Source: Parachryseolinea silvisoli (GTDB lineage Bacteria > Bacteroidota > Bacteroidia > Cytophagales > Cyclobacteriaceae). From it: DNA of 64,000 bases. The stretch spans positions 1,054,001-1,118,000 of the forward strand of contig NZ_JAIOAO010000003.1 in assembly GCF_021190955.1 (NCBI RefSeq), written 5' to 3'. The notes under the pieces were generated by a model that was not told the origin of the DNA, made no database searches, and saw only the letters and a list, made by a program, of their open reading frames with translations. A program made the translations under genes and the position numbers. Positions 17,246 to 25,793 of this stretch are shown in pieces. Position 1 is the first letter of the stretch; the number at the start of each line of letters is the position of its first letter.

Positions 17246-19816
17246 ATGAAGGTAAGAGTATTATTGTTGATTGTAACGTGCATGATCAACGTTGCCAGCT
17301 GGGCGCAAAAGGGAACCGATGTGTATGTCGACAAAGACGGCATCATGCGGTGGGGCAAAACCAATGATGAAGTCCATGCCTTTGGTGTAAACTACACCGC
17401 GCCGTTTGCCTTTGCGTACCGTACGGCGAAGCAACAAGGTGTTGATTTGAAGAAAGCCATCGACGACGATGTCTACCATTTTGCCCGCCTGGGCTTTGAC
17501 TTATACCGTGTGCATGTGTGGGATTGCGAGATCAGCGATAGCGTCGGCAACCTGTTACACAACGAACACCTGGAACTCTTTGACTACATGCTCAAGAAGA
17601 TGAAAGATCGCGGCATGAAGTTCATGATCACCCCCATTGCCTACTGGCAGAACGGATGGCCCGCACCCGATGAAAAAACACCGGGCTTCTCGTCGAAGTA
17701 TGGCAAGGGCGACTGCCTGACCAATGAAGGCGCCATTCGCGCACAGGAAAATTACCTGTACCAGTTCCTGAACCACGTCAACCCGCATACCGGACTGGCG
17801 TATAAGAACGATCCGGACATTATTGCCTTCGAAGTATCGAACGAGCCGCACCACGGTGAGCCTGCACCCAAGGTGACCGCGTTCATCAAACGTATGGTAT
17901 CGGCCATGAAAAAGACCGGGAACAAGAAACCGGTGGTTTATAACATCAGCCATAGCATTCATTTGGCCGATGCGTATTTTAATGCCGGCATTCAGGGCGG
18001 AACATTTCAATGGTATCCCACGGGCCTCGGCTCCAATCATGAGCTCAGCGGCAACCTGCTGCCCAACGTAGACAACTACGTCATACCCTTCGCGGCACAT
18101 CCGGGCTTTAAGAAGATCGCCAAGCTGGTATACGAATTCGATGCCGCCGATGTGGGCCGGTCGTATATATACCCCGCGATGGCGCGCAGCTTCCGCACGG
18201 CGGGTATGCAGATTGCCACGCAGTTTGCCTACGACCCGACCTATATGGCCGACGTCAATACAGAATACGGCACACACTACATGAATTTGGTGTATGCCCC
18301 GCAGAAAGCCCTTAGCCTCAAGATTGCCGGTGAAGTATTCCGCACGGTGCCGCTGTACAAAAGCTATGGTCGCTATCCGGCCAACGCAACCTTCGGGGAC
18401 TTTAGTGTAAGCTATGAGCAGGACCTTGCGCAGATGGCGACGACGCAGAAGTTCTTTTATACGAATCATACCCGCACAATGCCCCCTGCAGTGGAGAAGT
18501 TGGAAGAGATCGCCGGGTGGGGTAACTCGCCCGTGGTGCAGTACAACGGTTCGGGGGCTTATTTTCTCGATCGCGTAACGCCGGGCGTATGGCGATTGGA
18601 AGTTATGCCCGACGCGGTGTGGGTGGATGATCCGTTTAGTAAAGCTAGTCCTTCTAAAAAGATGGCTGTCGTGCAGTCGCGTGCGCGGTCAATCAATATC
18701 CAATTACCGGATTTGAAAGATGCGTATGCCGTGCAGGGTATGAACGCGGGGAATGTTTTATCGGCTATCGCTGATGGAACTTCGTTTATCGTTTCGCCGG
18801 GAACGTACTTGCTAACGCGGAAGGGCGTGACGGCGGGGGATTTGAACGTTCGGCTTCACAACAACATCGGTCTACGGGAATTTGCAGCACCGGCGTTGGG
18901 GGTATCGCAACCGTATGTACTCCACAAGCCGCTCGGAGCGGCGACAGCAGGTGATGCCCATACTGTTGAAGCCACTGTTGTCACAGCGACCGTACCGGAC
19001 GCTGTCGAGCTTTATGTATACGGAAAGCATTGGAAGCCCGAAGTGATCCAGATGGGAGCGGGAAGTGGCTTTACATATCGCGCCACGATTTCATCCTCAT
19101 TTCTGCAACCGGGCACTCTTCGATACTACATCACTGTGCGCGCAGGGGGTAAAGCAACAACGTATCCCGGCGCGATTCCGAGCGGCGCGACCGACTGGGA
19201 TTTTTATGGGACTCCCTATACCGTATCAGTATTGCCAGCAAAAAGCGGAGTATACCTGTTTACGGCCGCAGAGGAAGCAACCCTCTCACGTAACTGGACG
19301 CCGGGTACCAGCTTGCTACCGCTGGCGGAGCCGGGACGGGTTGAATTGGCAGTGCCGGTGAAGAAGCTGTTCGAGGTCGATCCGGAAAATCGCGAGGGCA
19401 AGCCAATACACGACTACTCCATGCGGTATTTCTTTGGCCGCCAGGTGGCGGGAAGACAAGGCGATATAGAAAAGGCGACACGTATGGTATTTCACGGACG
19501 TACTAAAGACGCCACACCGCTACCGGTACAGCTGGCGCTGATTATGCGTGATGGCTCGGCTTACGGTGGCATCGTCACTGTAGACGTTCGCACCGGCGAC
19601 TATAGCGTTGCCCTCGCAGACCTGAAGCCCGTGTCGGTTGTAACATTACCACGACCGTATCCATCGTTCTTACCGTATTACTTCGTGCCTTCAGCCGTGT
19701 CTGGTTTCGCCCTGGACCAAGCCGAAACATTACAGATCTCCATCGGACCGGGCTTAATGGGCGCCGCGTTGGACAGTGCGCACGAGCTCGTGATCGAGAG
19801 CGTGCGGTTGGAGTAA
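17246..19816 (+). CDS. Secreted GH-A clan (GH5-like) glycoside hydrolase of unknown specificity
   Basis: This 856-residue protein has a signal peptide ending NVASWAQ. Residues about 25-400 form a GH5-like barrel: RVHVWDCE, the acid/base candidate Glu200 in FEVSNEPHH and the nucleophile candidate Glu297 in LVYEFDAAD. The second half (about 400-856) is made of beta-rich modules that I do not recognise, including YITVRAGGKATTYPG and a C-terminal domain resembling a carbohydrate-binding fold. Relatives in Bacteroidota are often left as membrane or secreted protein. It is the last gene of the galactan locus, 27 bases after GH2, so it probably acts on the same or an attached glycan. Substrate not known. 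Confidence 0.75.
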   Translation: MKVRVLLLIVTCMINVASWAQKGTDVYVDKDGIMRWGKTNDEVHAFGVNYTAPFAFAYRTAKQQGVDLKKAIDDDVYHFARLGFDLYRVHVWDCEISDSVGNLLHNEHLELFDYMLKKMKDRGMKFMITPIAYWQNGWPAPDEKTPGFSSKYGKGDCLTNEGAIRAQENYLYQFLNHVNPHTGLAYKNDPDIIAFEVSNEPHHGEPAPKVTAFIKRMVSAMKKTGNKKPVVYNISHSIHLADAYFNAGIQGGTFQWYPTGLGSNHELSGNLLPNVDNYVIPFAAHPGFKKIAKLVYEFDAADVGRSYIYPAMARSFRTAGMQIATQFAYDPTYMADVNTEYGTHYMNLVYAPQKALSLKIAGEVFRTVPLYKSYGRYPANATFGDFSVSYEQDLAQMATTQKFFYTNHTRTMPPAVEKLEEIAGWGNSPVVQYNGSGAYFLDRVTPGVWRLEVMPDAVWVDDPFSKASPSKKMAVVQSRARSINIQLPDLKDAYAVQGMNAGNVLSAIADGTSFIVSPGTYLLTRKGVTAGDLNVRLHNNIGLREFAAPALGVSQPYVLHKPLGAATAGDAHTVEATVVTATVPDAVELYVYGKHWKPEVIQMGAGSGFTYRATISSSFLQPGTLRYYITVRAGGKATTYPGAIPSGATDWDFYGTPYTVSVLPAKSGVYLFTAAEEATLSRNWTPGTSLLPLAEPGRVELAVPVKKLFEVDPENREGKPIHDYSMRYFFGRQVAGRQGDIEKATRMVFHGRTKDATPLPVQLALIMRDGSAYGGIVTVDVRTGDYSVALADLKPVSVVTLPRPYPSFLPYYFVPSAVSGFALDQAETLQISIGPGLMGAALDSAHELVIESVRLE

Positions 19817-19819
19817 ATG

Positions 19820-21685
19820 TTACCACCCAATTCCATAGTCCTCCCCATGATTCCCCGACCCGCCCCAAAACGTGCCGTGCTCACGATCGAAATATATAGC
19901 GTTGATCGGCCCCGCGGTACGTTCTTCCACACCGATATTATAGCCCATCTTCTTGAGTTCCCTTAAGACATAATCCGGTGTTTTGGTATTGACGGTAATC
20001 GCACCGGGTTTACGTTCATGATTTCCAAACGACGATCGCATCTGATAGCTTACAATGTTCGGCGCTTCCACCGCCTCCTGAATCGTCATGCCAAACTCCA
20101 CAACGTTCAAAAAGCACTGTAGCAGATCCTGGTCCTGGCTGTCGCCGCCTTGTACGGCAAAGGACAGGAATGGTTTGCCGTCTTTCATAGCCAGGCCGGG
20201 CGTGAGTGTTACGCGGGGGCGCTTGCCAGGCTCTAATACGTTGAAGGGGTTTTGCCGCTCGTCTAATACAAAGGACTGCATGCGTTGGCTCATGCCGACG
20301 CCCGTTTTGCCGGCGATGCAGGCGGGGATCCAGCCGCCACTGGGGGTGACGGATACAACCCAGCCGGATTCATCGGAGGCTTCGATGGAGGTGGTGCCCC
20401 GGTGGAAGTCGGCCAGGTAGGCCTCGTCTAACGGTGATGCTACGGGTGTGCGGCTGGCCTGGTTCCACTGGCGCAGGAGTGTTTGGTAGGGATTGACTTT
20501 TTGTTCGAAGGGGTAGGGGTCGCCTGGACCAGCCGTGGCGTGATTGCGGTCGGGGTTGATTTCTTTGGCGCGCGTTTTGGCGTATTCTTTCGAGAGCAAG
20601 CCTTTCAACGGTTCGTCTGGAGCAACCGCCGGATCGCCATAGTAGAAATCGCGATCGGCGAAAGCCAGGTTCATCGCCTGGTAAAGCGTGTGCATGTAGC
20701 GGGCGGAGTTGTAACCCATGGCTTTCAGGTCGAAGTTTTCAAGGATGTTCAGGGTCTGCAACATGGCCGGGCCCTGGGTCCAGGAAGAGAGTTTATAGAC
20801 GTCGATGCCTTTATAGCGCACAGAGACAGGTTCTTCGATCTTTACCTTCCAGTTGGCGAGGTCTGACTGGGTGATCAGCCCGCCTTGTTCCTGGCTGCCG
20901 CGGGCAAACTCGGCGGCGATGTCGCCTTTGTAGAAACGATCGTAGGCGGCGTAGATAGCTTCTTTGCGACTCTTACCTTTCTTGAGGGCCTGTTGCTCAG
21001 CCTCTACCAATTTACGCAACGTTTGAAGTAAGTCTTCTTGTTTAAATATTTCGCCCGCGGCGGGAGCTTCACGTTCCTGACCGGCGTGCGGTAAAAAAAC
21101 GGCCCTGGAATACGGCCACTGTTTGATCATGTCTTTATTGCGTTCGATACTATTGGCGGCCTGGGCTTCGATGGGATATCCTTCCGCCATCTGCATGGCC
21201 GGGGCCAGTACATCGCGTAAGCTAAGCGTGCCCCACTCGGCAAGCATGGTGCAAAGTCCACCGGGCGTGCCGGGAGTAACCGCCGCCAGCGGACCGTACT
21301 CCGGCGGAAAGTCCATGCCTTTTCCTTTATAGAAGGCCGGTGTGGCGCCGGTAGGAGCAACCCCGAGGGCGTTGAGGGCAATGACTTTGCCCGTCTTGGG
21401 ATTGTATATCAGCGCTTGTGTTTCACCGCCCCAGCTCAGCACGTCCCACATGGTGCAGGTTGCTGCCAGCATGGCACACGCGGCATCCACGGCATTGCCG
21501 CCACGCTGGAAGACCATGGCACCGGCTGTTGCCGCGAGCGGCTTGCCCGTCACGGCCATCCAATGGCGGCCGTGTAGCGGTGGTTTTTGTGTGCCTTGAA
21601 TACGGGCGTTAAAGGTTTGACTACAAACGCCGGTGGTAACAAGTATACCGGTCAGGATCAGAAGTAGGTTTCGGGTACATGCCAT
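19820..21685 (-). CDS. Gamma-glutamyltranspeptidase-like Ntn hydrolase
   Basis: The 621-residue product has a signal peptide ending TTGVCSQ. GGT family marks are VFQRGGNAVDAACAML, the GGET segment, and the self-cleavage site HRGTTSIEASD, with Thr431 as the likely nucleophile. In classical enzymes the site reads TTHxS; here the His is replaced by Ser and the glycine-rich oxyanion region is also changed, so the substrate may not be glutathione. It is the last gene of a three-gene minus-strand run with an aldo/keto reductase and an amidohydrolase. It ends 3 bases from the end of the convergent galactan operon. An unrelated second GGT (32204-33895) has the standard motif. Confidence 0.85.
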   Translation of the reverse strand: MACTRNLLLILTGILVTTGVCSQTFNARIQGTQKPPLHGRHWMAVTGKPLAATAGAMVFQRGGNAVDAACAMLAATCTMWDVLSWGGETQALIYNPKTGKVIALNALGVAPTGATPAFYKGKGMDFPPEYGPLAAVTPGTPGGLCTMLAEWGTLSLRDVLAPAMQMAEGYPIEAQAANSIERNKDMIKQWPYSRAVFLPHAGQEREAPAAGEIFKQEDLLQTLRKLVEAEQQALKKGKSRKEAIYAAYDRFYKGDIAAEFARGSQEQGGLITQSDLANWKVKIEEPVSVRYKGIDVYKLSSWTQGPAMLQTLNILENFDLKAMGYNSARYMHTLYQAMNLAFADRDFYYGDPAVAPDEPLKGLLSKEYAKTRAKEINPDRNHATAGPGDPYPFEQKVNPYQTLLRQWNQASRTPVASPLDEAYLADFHRGTTSIEASDESGWVVSVTPSGGWIPACIAGKTGVGMSQRMQSFVLDERQNPFNVLEPGKRPRVTLTPGLAMKDGKPFLSFAVQGGDSQDQDLLQCFLNVVEFGMTIQEAVEAPNIVSYQMRSSFGNHERKPGAITVNTKTPDYVLRELKKMGYNIGVEERTAGPINAIYFDREHGTFWGGSGNHGEDYGIGW

Positions 21686-21731
21686 GACAGGAATATACAG
21701 ATAGAGAAAACGGGATCATAGGATATTTATA

Positions 21732-22628
21732 CTACCGGTGCTGATCGTAGACCAGCTGCGGAACGGACTGCTGTAATGCTTGTAACGATGACTCGCTCAA
21801 CGTAGCGTGACGCACGGCCTCAGCGACGTTGGCCAACTGTGCGTCCGTGCGAATACCGACTACAGCGCTCGTCACGGCAGGATGATGGAGTACATATCCT
21901 AACGCCACGGACGTTTTTGATGCATCGCCCGTAGCCACTTGCTGTACTTTGGACGATGCTTTTTCTACCGCTTCCGCGCTGTGCGTCAGGTAAGTCTTCG
22001 CCGGTTTGTTGATCAATAATCCACTTGCCAGGCTGCCCCGCACCAGCACACTGATCTGATGCTCGTGCAGTAACGCCAAACACGATTCCTCCGGACGGCG
22101 GTCCAACACGCTGTATTGCATCATCACACTCACCATATGCGATCGGCGGCAATATTCACGAATCACATTCGGTCGAATGGACGAGATGCCATAGTGCCGG
22201 ATTTTTCCTTGCTGTTGCAGGAGCTCAAATGCTTCGATTGTTTCGTCGATGGGATCATCTATTGTACCGCCGTGCAGCTGGTATAGATCGATATGATCGG
22301 TTTGCAATCGCCGTAAACTGGCTTCGACGGCTTGCAAAATATACTCCTTGCGCGGATTCCAATCCCAGCCACTGCCATCGGCACGTAGTTGATTGCCAAC
22401 CTTTGTCGCGATAATGACCTTCTCGCGCATGCCGGCAAACGCACGGCCAACGGTCTCTTCATTGAAGCCCGCCTGATAAAGATCGGCGGTATCGAAGTAG
22501 TTGATGCCGCGATCGAAGGCTTGGTGTAGCAATGTCTTGTTCGTAGCGTGATCGTTGCCGAGCGACATGCAGCCGAAGCTGATCTCGCTTATGCGAAGCG
22601 ACGTTTTAGCGATTGGGCGATAGTTCAT
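21732..22628 (-). CDS. Aldo/keto reductase
   Basis: The 298-residue product shows the aldo/keto reductase pattern: FGCMSLG near the N terminus, the catalytic Asp/Tyr region FDTADLYQ, the lysine in IIATKVG, the histidine in LYQLHG, and the C-terminal cofactor region GIRTDAQLANVAEA. It should reduce a carbonyl with NADPH in the cytoplasm. The length and lack of a signal peptide are normal. It lies 8 bases downstream of the amidohydrolase gene and 46 bases upstream of the GGT-like gene, so the three are probably one transcript. The substrate cannot be told. Confidence 0.92.
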   Translation of the reverse strand: MNYRPIAKTSLRISEISFGCMSLGNDHATNKTLLHQAFDRGINYFDTADLYQAGFNEETVGRAFAGMREKVIIATKVGNQLRADGSGWDWNPRKEYILQAVEASLRRLQTDHIDLYQLHGGTIDDPIDETIEAFELLQQQGKIRHYGISSIRPNVIREYCRRSHMVSVMMQYSVLDRRPEESCLALLHEHQISVLVRGSLASGLLINKPAKTYLTHSAEAVEKASSKVQQVATGDASKTSVALGYVLHHPAVTSAVVGIRTDAQLANVAEAVRHATLSESSLQALQQSVPQLVYDQHR

Positions 22629-22636
22629 GGTAGTTC

Positions 22637-23989
22637 TTACTTCTCCAGTTTCTTCAGCTCCTGATCCAGGTAGGCACGCGACAGCCAGTAACCATGCATC
22701 ATCACACCGTCGATCTTCCGCGTCTGTGTGATGTCGGTTAGCGGGTTGCCATTTAGTAATACCAGGTCAGCTACATTGCCGGCCTTCACTACGCCGGCAT
22801 CGGCGTGATGCAGGTAGGTAGCAACGTTGACGGTACCCGTCCGCAGAGCCTGGTAGGGGGTAAGACCTGAACGCACGAGATATTCTAATTCCTGGTGGGC
22901 GGAGAAGCCTGGCACATTAAATACCTGCGGCGCGTCGGACCCCAACAACAACCCAACACCTTGTTGCTGGCACGCCAGGATGAGCCGGCGGCGCAGCTTG
23001 ACGTAGCGTACCACTGCCTCTGGATTATAGAGCGGGTTTGATGCCAGGTTTGTTTTGGCTTCGCACCATTGATTGACGGTTTCTTTTTTCATGTAGCGGG
23101 TGGGCGCTTCGGCGCGGAAAGCTTCGGGTGTCATGCCGGGGGCGATCCAACGCTCGGCCAGGGCTTGTGTGGGTACCACCCAGGTGTTGCCGGCTTTCAA
23201 TCCCTGGATCAAGGCGGTAATCTTGTTGGTGTCGGCCTGGTCGGCTACGAAGACACCAAAGAGACCAATCTGCTGGTCGCTCATACGTTCGATACCGGGC
23301 ACCAATCCTTCGACAAAGCCGTCGAGGTGATCTATAGAAGAGTAGCCCGATGTGATGGCATGCCAGATGCCGACTCCCGACGATACGTGGCCGATAAACG
23401 GGATGCCTACCCGCTTGGCGGTAGAGGCGATGGTATCAAACTTCTCGCGTGTCAGTCCGGGATGGAGCTTTAGAAAATCATAGCCCGCTGCTTTTTGCTT
23501 GCGCACCAGGTCGGCGCCCGCCGCAGGAGAGGTAATGCTCATACCGTTGAACGAAGGGCCCGCGGTGTAAAGATCGGGGCCGATGATCTCGTGGCGCTGC
23601 AGCATGCCGCGTAGCTCGAGGTGGCGCGGATGGCCCAGCATGCCGCGGATGGTGGTGATGCCGTTCGCGGCGAAGAGTGTGATCACTTCTTTGGCGGGTT
23701 CAAGCTCGTCGACTGGCGGCACGTGTGCGTGCATCTCGGCAAGGCCCGGAATCAAATACTTTCCTTTGCCGTCAATCACCAGGGCGTTCTTGCCATAGCT
23801 CACCTTCGTTCCGATCGCTTTGATCTTGCCTTGTTCGATCACCACTGTCTGATCGGGCAGTACCCGTTCCACATCCATGGGGATTACATTGACGTGCGTA
23901 ATGACCAGAGGCCGTTGACGTGAATCCACCGGTGTTTGCGCCCACAACCCAACCGGGAGAAGCAACACGAAAGCGATAACGATTTTCAT
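22637..23989 (-). CDS. Secreted amidohydrolase family metal-dependent hydrolase
   Basis: The 450-residue product starts at ATG 23989, where a clean signal peptide (MKIVIAFVLLLPVGLWAQ) begins; an in-frame start at 24037 adds 16 residues before it. It has the amidohydrolase HxH motif in LAEMHAHVPP (about residue 88), metal-ligand histidines in LKLHPG and GHVSSG, and the closing aspartate in LLLGSDAPQ. Members with signal peptides often act as imidazolonepropionase-like or prolidase-like hydrolases. It is the first gene of the run with the aldo/keto reductase and the GGT-like enzyme, and is separated from the upstream DUF2911 gene by a terminator. Confidence 0.9.
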   Translation of the reverse strand: MKIVIAFVLLLPVGLWAQTPVDSRQRPLVITHVNVIPMDVERVLPDQTVVIEQGKIKAIGTKVSYGKNALVIDGKGKYLIPGLAEMHAHVPPVDELEPAKEVITLFAANGITTIRGMLGHPRHLELRGMLQRHEIIGPDLYTAGPSFNGMSITSPAAGADLVRKQKAAGYDFLKLHPGLTREKFDTIASTAKRVGIPFIGHVSSGVGIWHAITSGYSSIDHLDGFVEGLVPGIERMSDQQIGLFGVFVADQADTNKITALIQGLKAGNTWVVPTQALAERWIAPGMTPEAFRAEAPTRYMKKETVNQWCEAKTNLASNPLYNPEAVVRYVKLRRRLILACQQQGVGLLLGSDAPQVFNVPGFSAHQELEYLVRSGLTPYQALRTGTVNVATYLHHADAGVVKAGNVADLVLLNGNPLTDITQTRKIDGVMMHGYWLSRAYLDQELKKLEK

Positions 23990-24096
23990 CTGGATGTAAG
24001 GGGTTATAGAACCAAGATAAGAAAATGTTTGTGGCACTCTGTGAAAATCCTGATAAGAGGTAAAAAACAGAGCGAGTGTGGGAATGAGAGCGGAGA

Positions 24097-24140
24097 TAAA
24101 AAAACACCCCGTCTACTATCTAACGATAATGGACGGGGTG
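24097..24140 (-). terminator. Intrinsic terminator of the DUF2911 gene
   Basis: On the minus strand CACCCCGTC (24140-24132) pairs with GACGGGGTG (24113-24105), nine pairs, followed by a run of seven T. It lies 43 bases past the stop of the DUF2911 gene, so the amidohydrolase gene downstream needs its own promoter. Confidence 0.85.
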
Positions 24141-24182
24141 ACTATTTAGGAGTGGCGCGTACACCGCACCAAACATCGAAGA

Positions 24183-25034
24183 TTATTTCATCGACTTGAT
24201 CAAGTCTTCGTTCATCATTTGGTAGTCGCGGTTGCCGGCAGTTTTCGCTTTGGCCAAAGAGGCGTTAGCAGTTTCTGTAGCACCTTTCTTGTCGCCTAAT
24301 GCTTTTTGGATCTTCGCTTTTTGATGCAGGATCCAGAAGGCGTCAGGGTTTGATTTGGCGGCTTCGTTGATCCAGGTCAGGGCCTGGTTCAGGTCACGGC
24401 CAGTCTCTAAATAATATACGGCCGCCTGGAAGTAGTTGTTCGGGCTCACCTTGGTGTTTTGCTCGATCGACTTCATCACTTGTGCGTCGTAGTCCACGGT
24501 TACGGTGAATTTCACCGAGGTGTTTTCCCATGCTATCTGAACCTTGGCACTCTTGTTGTCGGCGGCGATGTCGCCAATGTTGATGGTCAATGTCTCGATT
24601 TTTTCGGCGAGCGTCGTAGCTTTTACTTTGAAGTTCGCCGCATCTTTTGCCTTGTCGTAGGCGCCGGTGTTGCCACCCATGGTTAAATCTTTATAGAGGG
24701 ATACGGTCCACTCAGTTTCGCCGGGCCAGGTCAGCAGCAGGTAATCGCCTTTCGGTACGGATACACCTTCTACCTTCACATCGTCGGAGAACGATATGAC
24801 AGTACCTTGGTTAGCGCCGGTGCGCCAGATCTTTCCATAGGGAACAAGGGCGGCAGCGTCGGTGCTGAAAATCTTGCGGCCTTTGATGCTGGGGCGGTAG
24901 TAGCTCACTTTAACGTCCGTCAGTCCGACGGTGGTGGATACGGATCCTGCCGTGCTGGGAGCCGGCGTCTTTACTTGTGCGCCGGCGGAAAGGCTGGCGG
25001 CAAAAAGCAATGCGATCCAAAACGTTCTTTTCAT
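24183..25034 (-). CDS. DUF2911 domain protein with TPR-like C terminus, secreted
   Basis: The 283-residue product begins at ATG 25034 with a signal peptide ending ASLSAGAQ (an upstream in-frame ATG at 25079 adds 15 residues). The middle part, about 30-175, matches DUF2911: SVSTTVGLTDVKVSYYRPS, then GKIWRTGANQGTVISFSDDV, a beta-rich module common in Bacteroidota. The C-terminal third is helical with tetratricopeptide-like repeats (NNYFQAAVYYLETGRDLNQA and following). Function is unknown; it is periplasmic or surface. It is a single-gene unit ended by a strong terminator and divergent from the DNA glycosylase gene. Confidence 0.88.
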   Translation of the reverse strand: MKRTFWIALLFAASLSAGAQVKTPAPSTAGSVSTTVGLTDVKVSYYRPSIKGRKIFSTDAAALVPYGKIWRTGANQGTVISFSDDVKVEGVSVPKGDYLLLTWPGETEWTVSLYKDLTMGGNTGAYDKAKDAANFKVKATTLAEKIETLTINIGDIAADNKSAKVQIAWENTSVKFTVTVDYDAQVMKSIEQNTKVSPNNYFQAAVYYLETGRDLNQALTWINEAAKSNPDAFWILHQKAKIQKALGDKKGATETANASLAKAKTAGNRDYQMMNEDLIKSMK

Positions 25035-25160
25035 GGTGGTTAAATATTTTGGTGGTTTTAAAGCGTGCAAGTTAAACAAGGTTTTGAATGGTTATCTTTC
25101 AATATTTGTTAAATAACCTGTTAAATGTTGAACGTGCCCCTGCACAGGGCCGATACCCGT

Positions 25161-25751
25161 ATGCGATTGACACAAGAGTTTTATGAGCGCGACAACGTCG
25201 TCAAGATCGCGCGCGAGCTGCTGGGGAAAGTATTGTACACCAAACAGAACAGCATTCTCACCGCCGGGATAATTGTCGAGACCGAGGCTTATTCATGGAA
25301 GGAGCGCGGCTGCCATGCATATGAGGGGAGAAAGACGGCCCGTAATGCCATTATGTTCGAACCCGGTGGGTATGCGTATGTCTATTTGTGCTACGGCATG
25401 CACCATCTCTTTAACGTGACCACCAACAAAGCGGGCACCGCCGAAGCGGTTTTGGTGCGGGCGTTGGAGCCTGTTGTCGGCTTGCCCGAGATGCAAATTC
25501 GCCGGGGTGCGCTGAAGAATCCTTTTCACCTAACCTCCGGCCCGGGCAAATTAACCAAAGCCATGGGCATTGATAGAAAGTTAAATGGAAAATCGTTGCT
25601 TGAGCACGAAGTTTGGTTGGAGGATAGTGGCGAGAGGATGACGGCGGCCCGGATCGAGGCCAGTCCCCGTATCGGGATTGACTACGCAGGCGAAGATGCC
25701 AGGCTCCCCTGGCGATTTACCATCAAAGGCAATCGCTGGGTGAGCAAGTGA
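25161..25751 (+). CDS. DNA-3-methyladenine glycosylase (AAG/MPG family)
   Basis: The product is about 196 residues from ATG 25161 (MRLTQEFYERD); an ATG at 25125 would add 12 residues not expected in the family. The alkyladenine glycosylase signature is visible: ARELLGKVL, ETEAYSWKERGCHAYEGR (catalytic region around the Glu), YAYVYLCYGMHHLFNVTT and LTSGPGKLTKAMGI. It removes 3-methyladenine and related damaged bases, starting base-excision repair in the cytoplasm. It stands alone, divergent from DUF2911, and its 3' end probably holds the promoter of the next gene. A TATCTTTC at 25093-25100 is a fair promoter match. Confidence 0.92.
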   Translation: MRLTQEFYERDNVVKIARELLGKVLYTKQNSILTAGIIVETEAYSWKERGCHAYEGRKTARNAIMFEPGGYAYVYLCYGMHHLFNVTTNKAGTAEAVLVRALEPVVGLPEMQIRRGALKNPFHLTSGPGKLTKAMGIDRKLNGKSLLEHEVWLEDSGERMTAARIEASPRIGIDYAGEDARLPWRFTIKGNRWVSK

Positions 25752-25764
25752 GCCGCGAAATTTA

Positions 25765-25772
25765 TATCTTTG
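25765..25772 (+). promoter_or_regulatory. Bacteroidota -7 box of the OmpA/PD40 gene
   Basis: TATCTTTG matches the TAnnTTTG box, 22 bases before ATG 25794. No TTG is found at the right distance upstream. Its position supports ATG 25794 over the upstream in-frame TTG at 25770, which would lie inside the box. Confidence 0.45.
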
Positions 25773-25793
25773 AAATTAGTTAGTTTGTTCGGC

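Noticed and set aside
17555-18469. A 304-codon open frame opposite the GH5-like gene
   Set aside because: Antisense shadow of a gene with catalytic motifs; the translated sequence has no family features.
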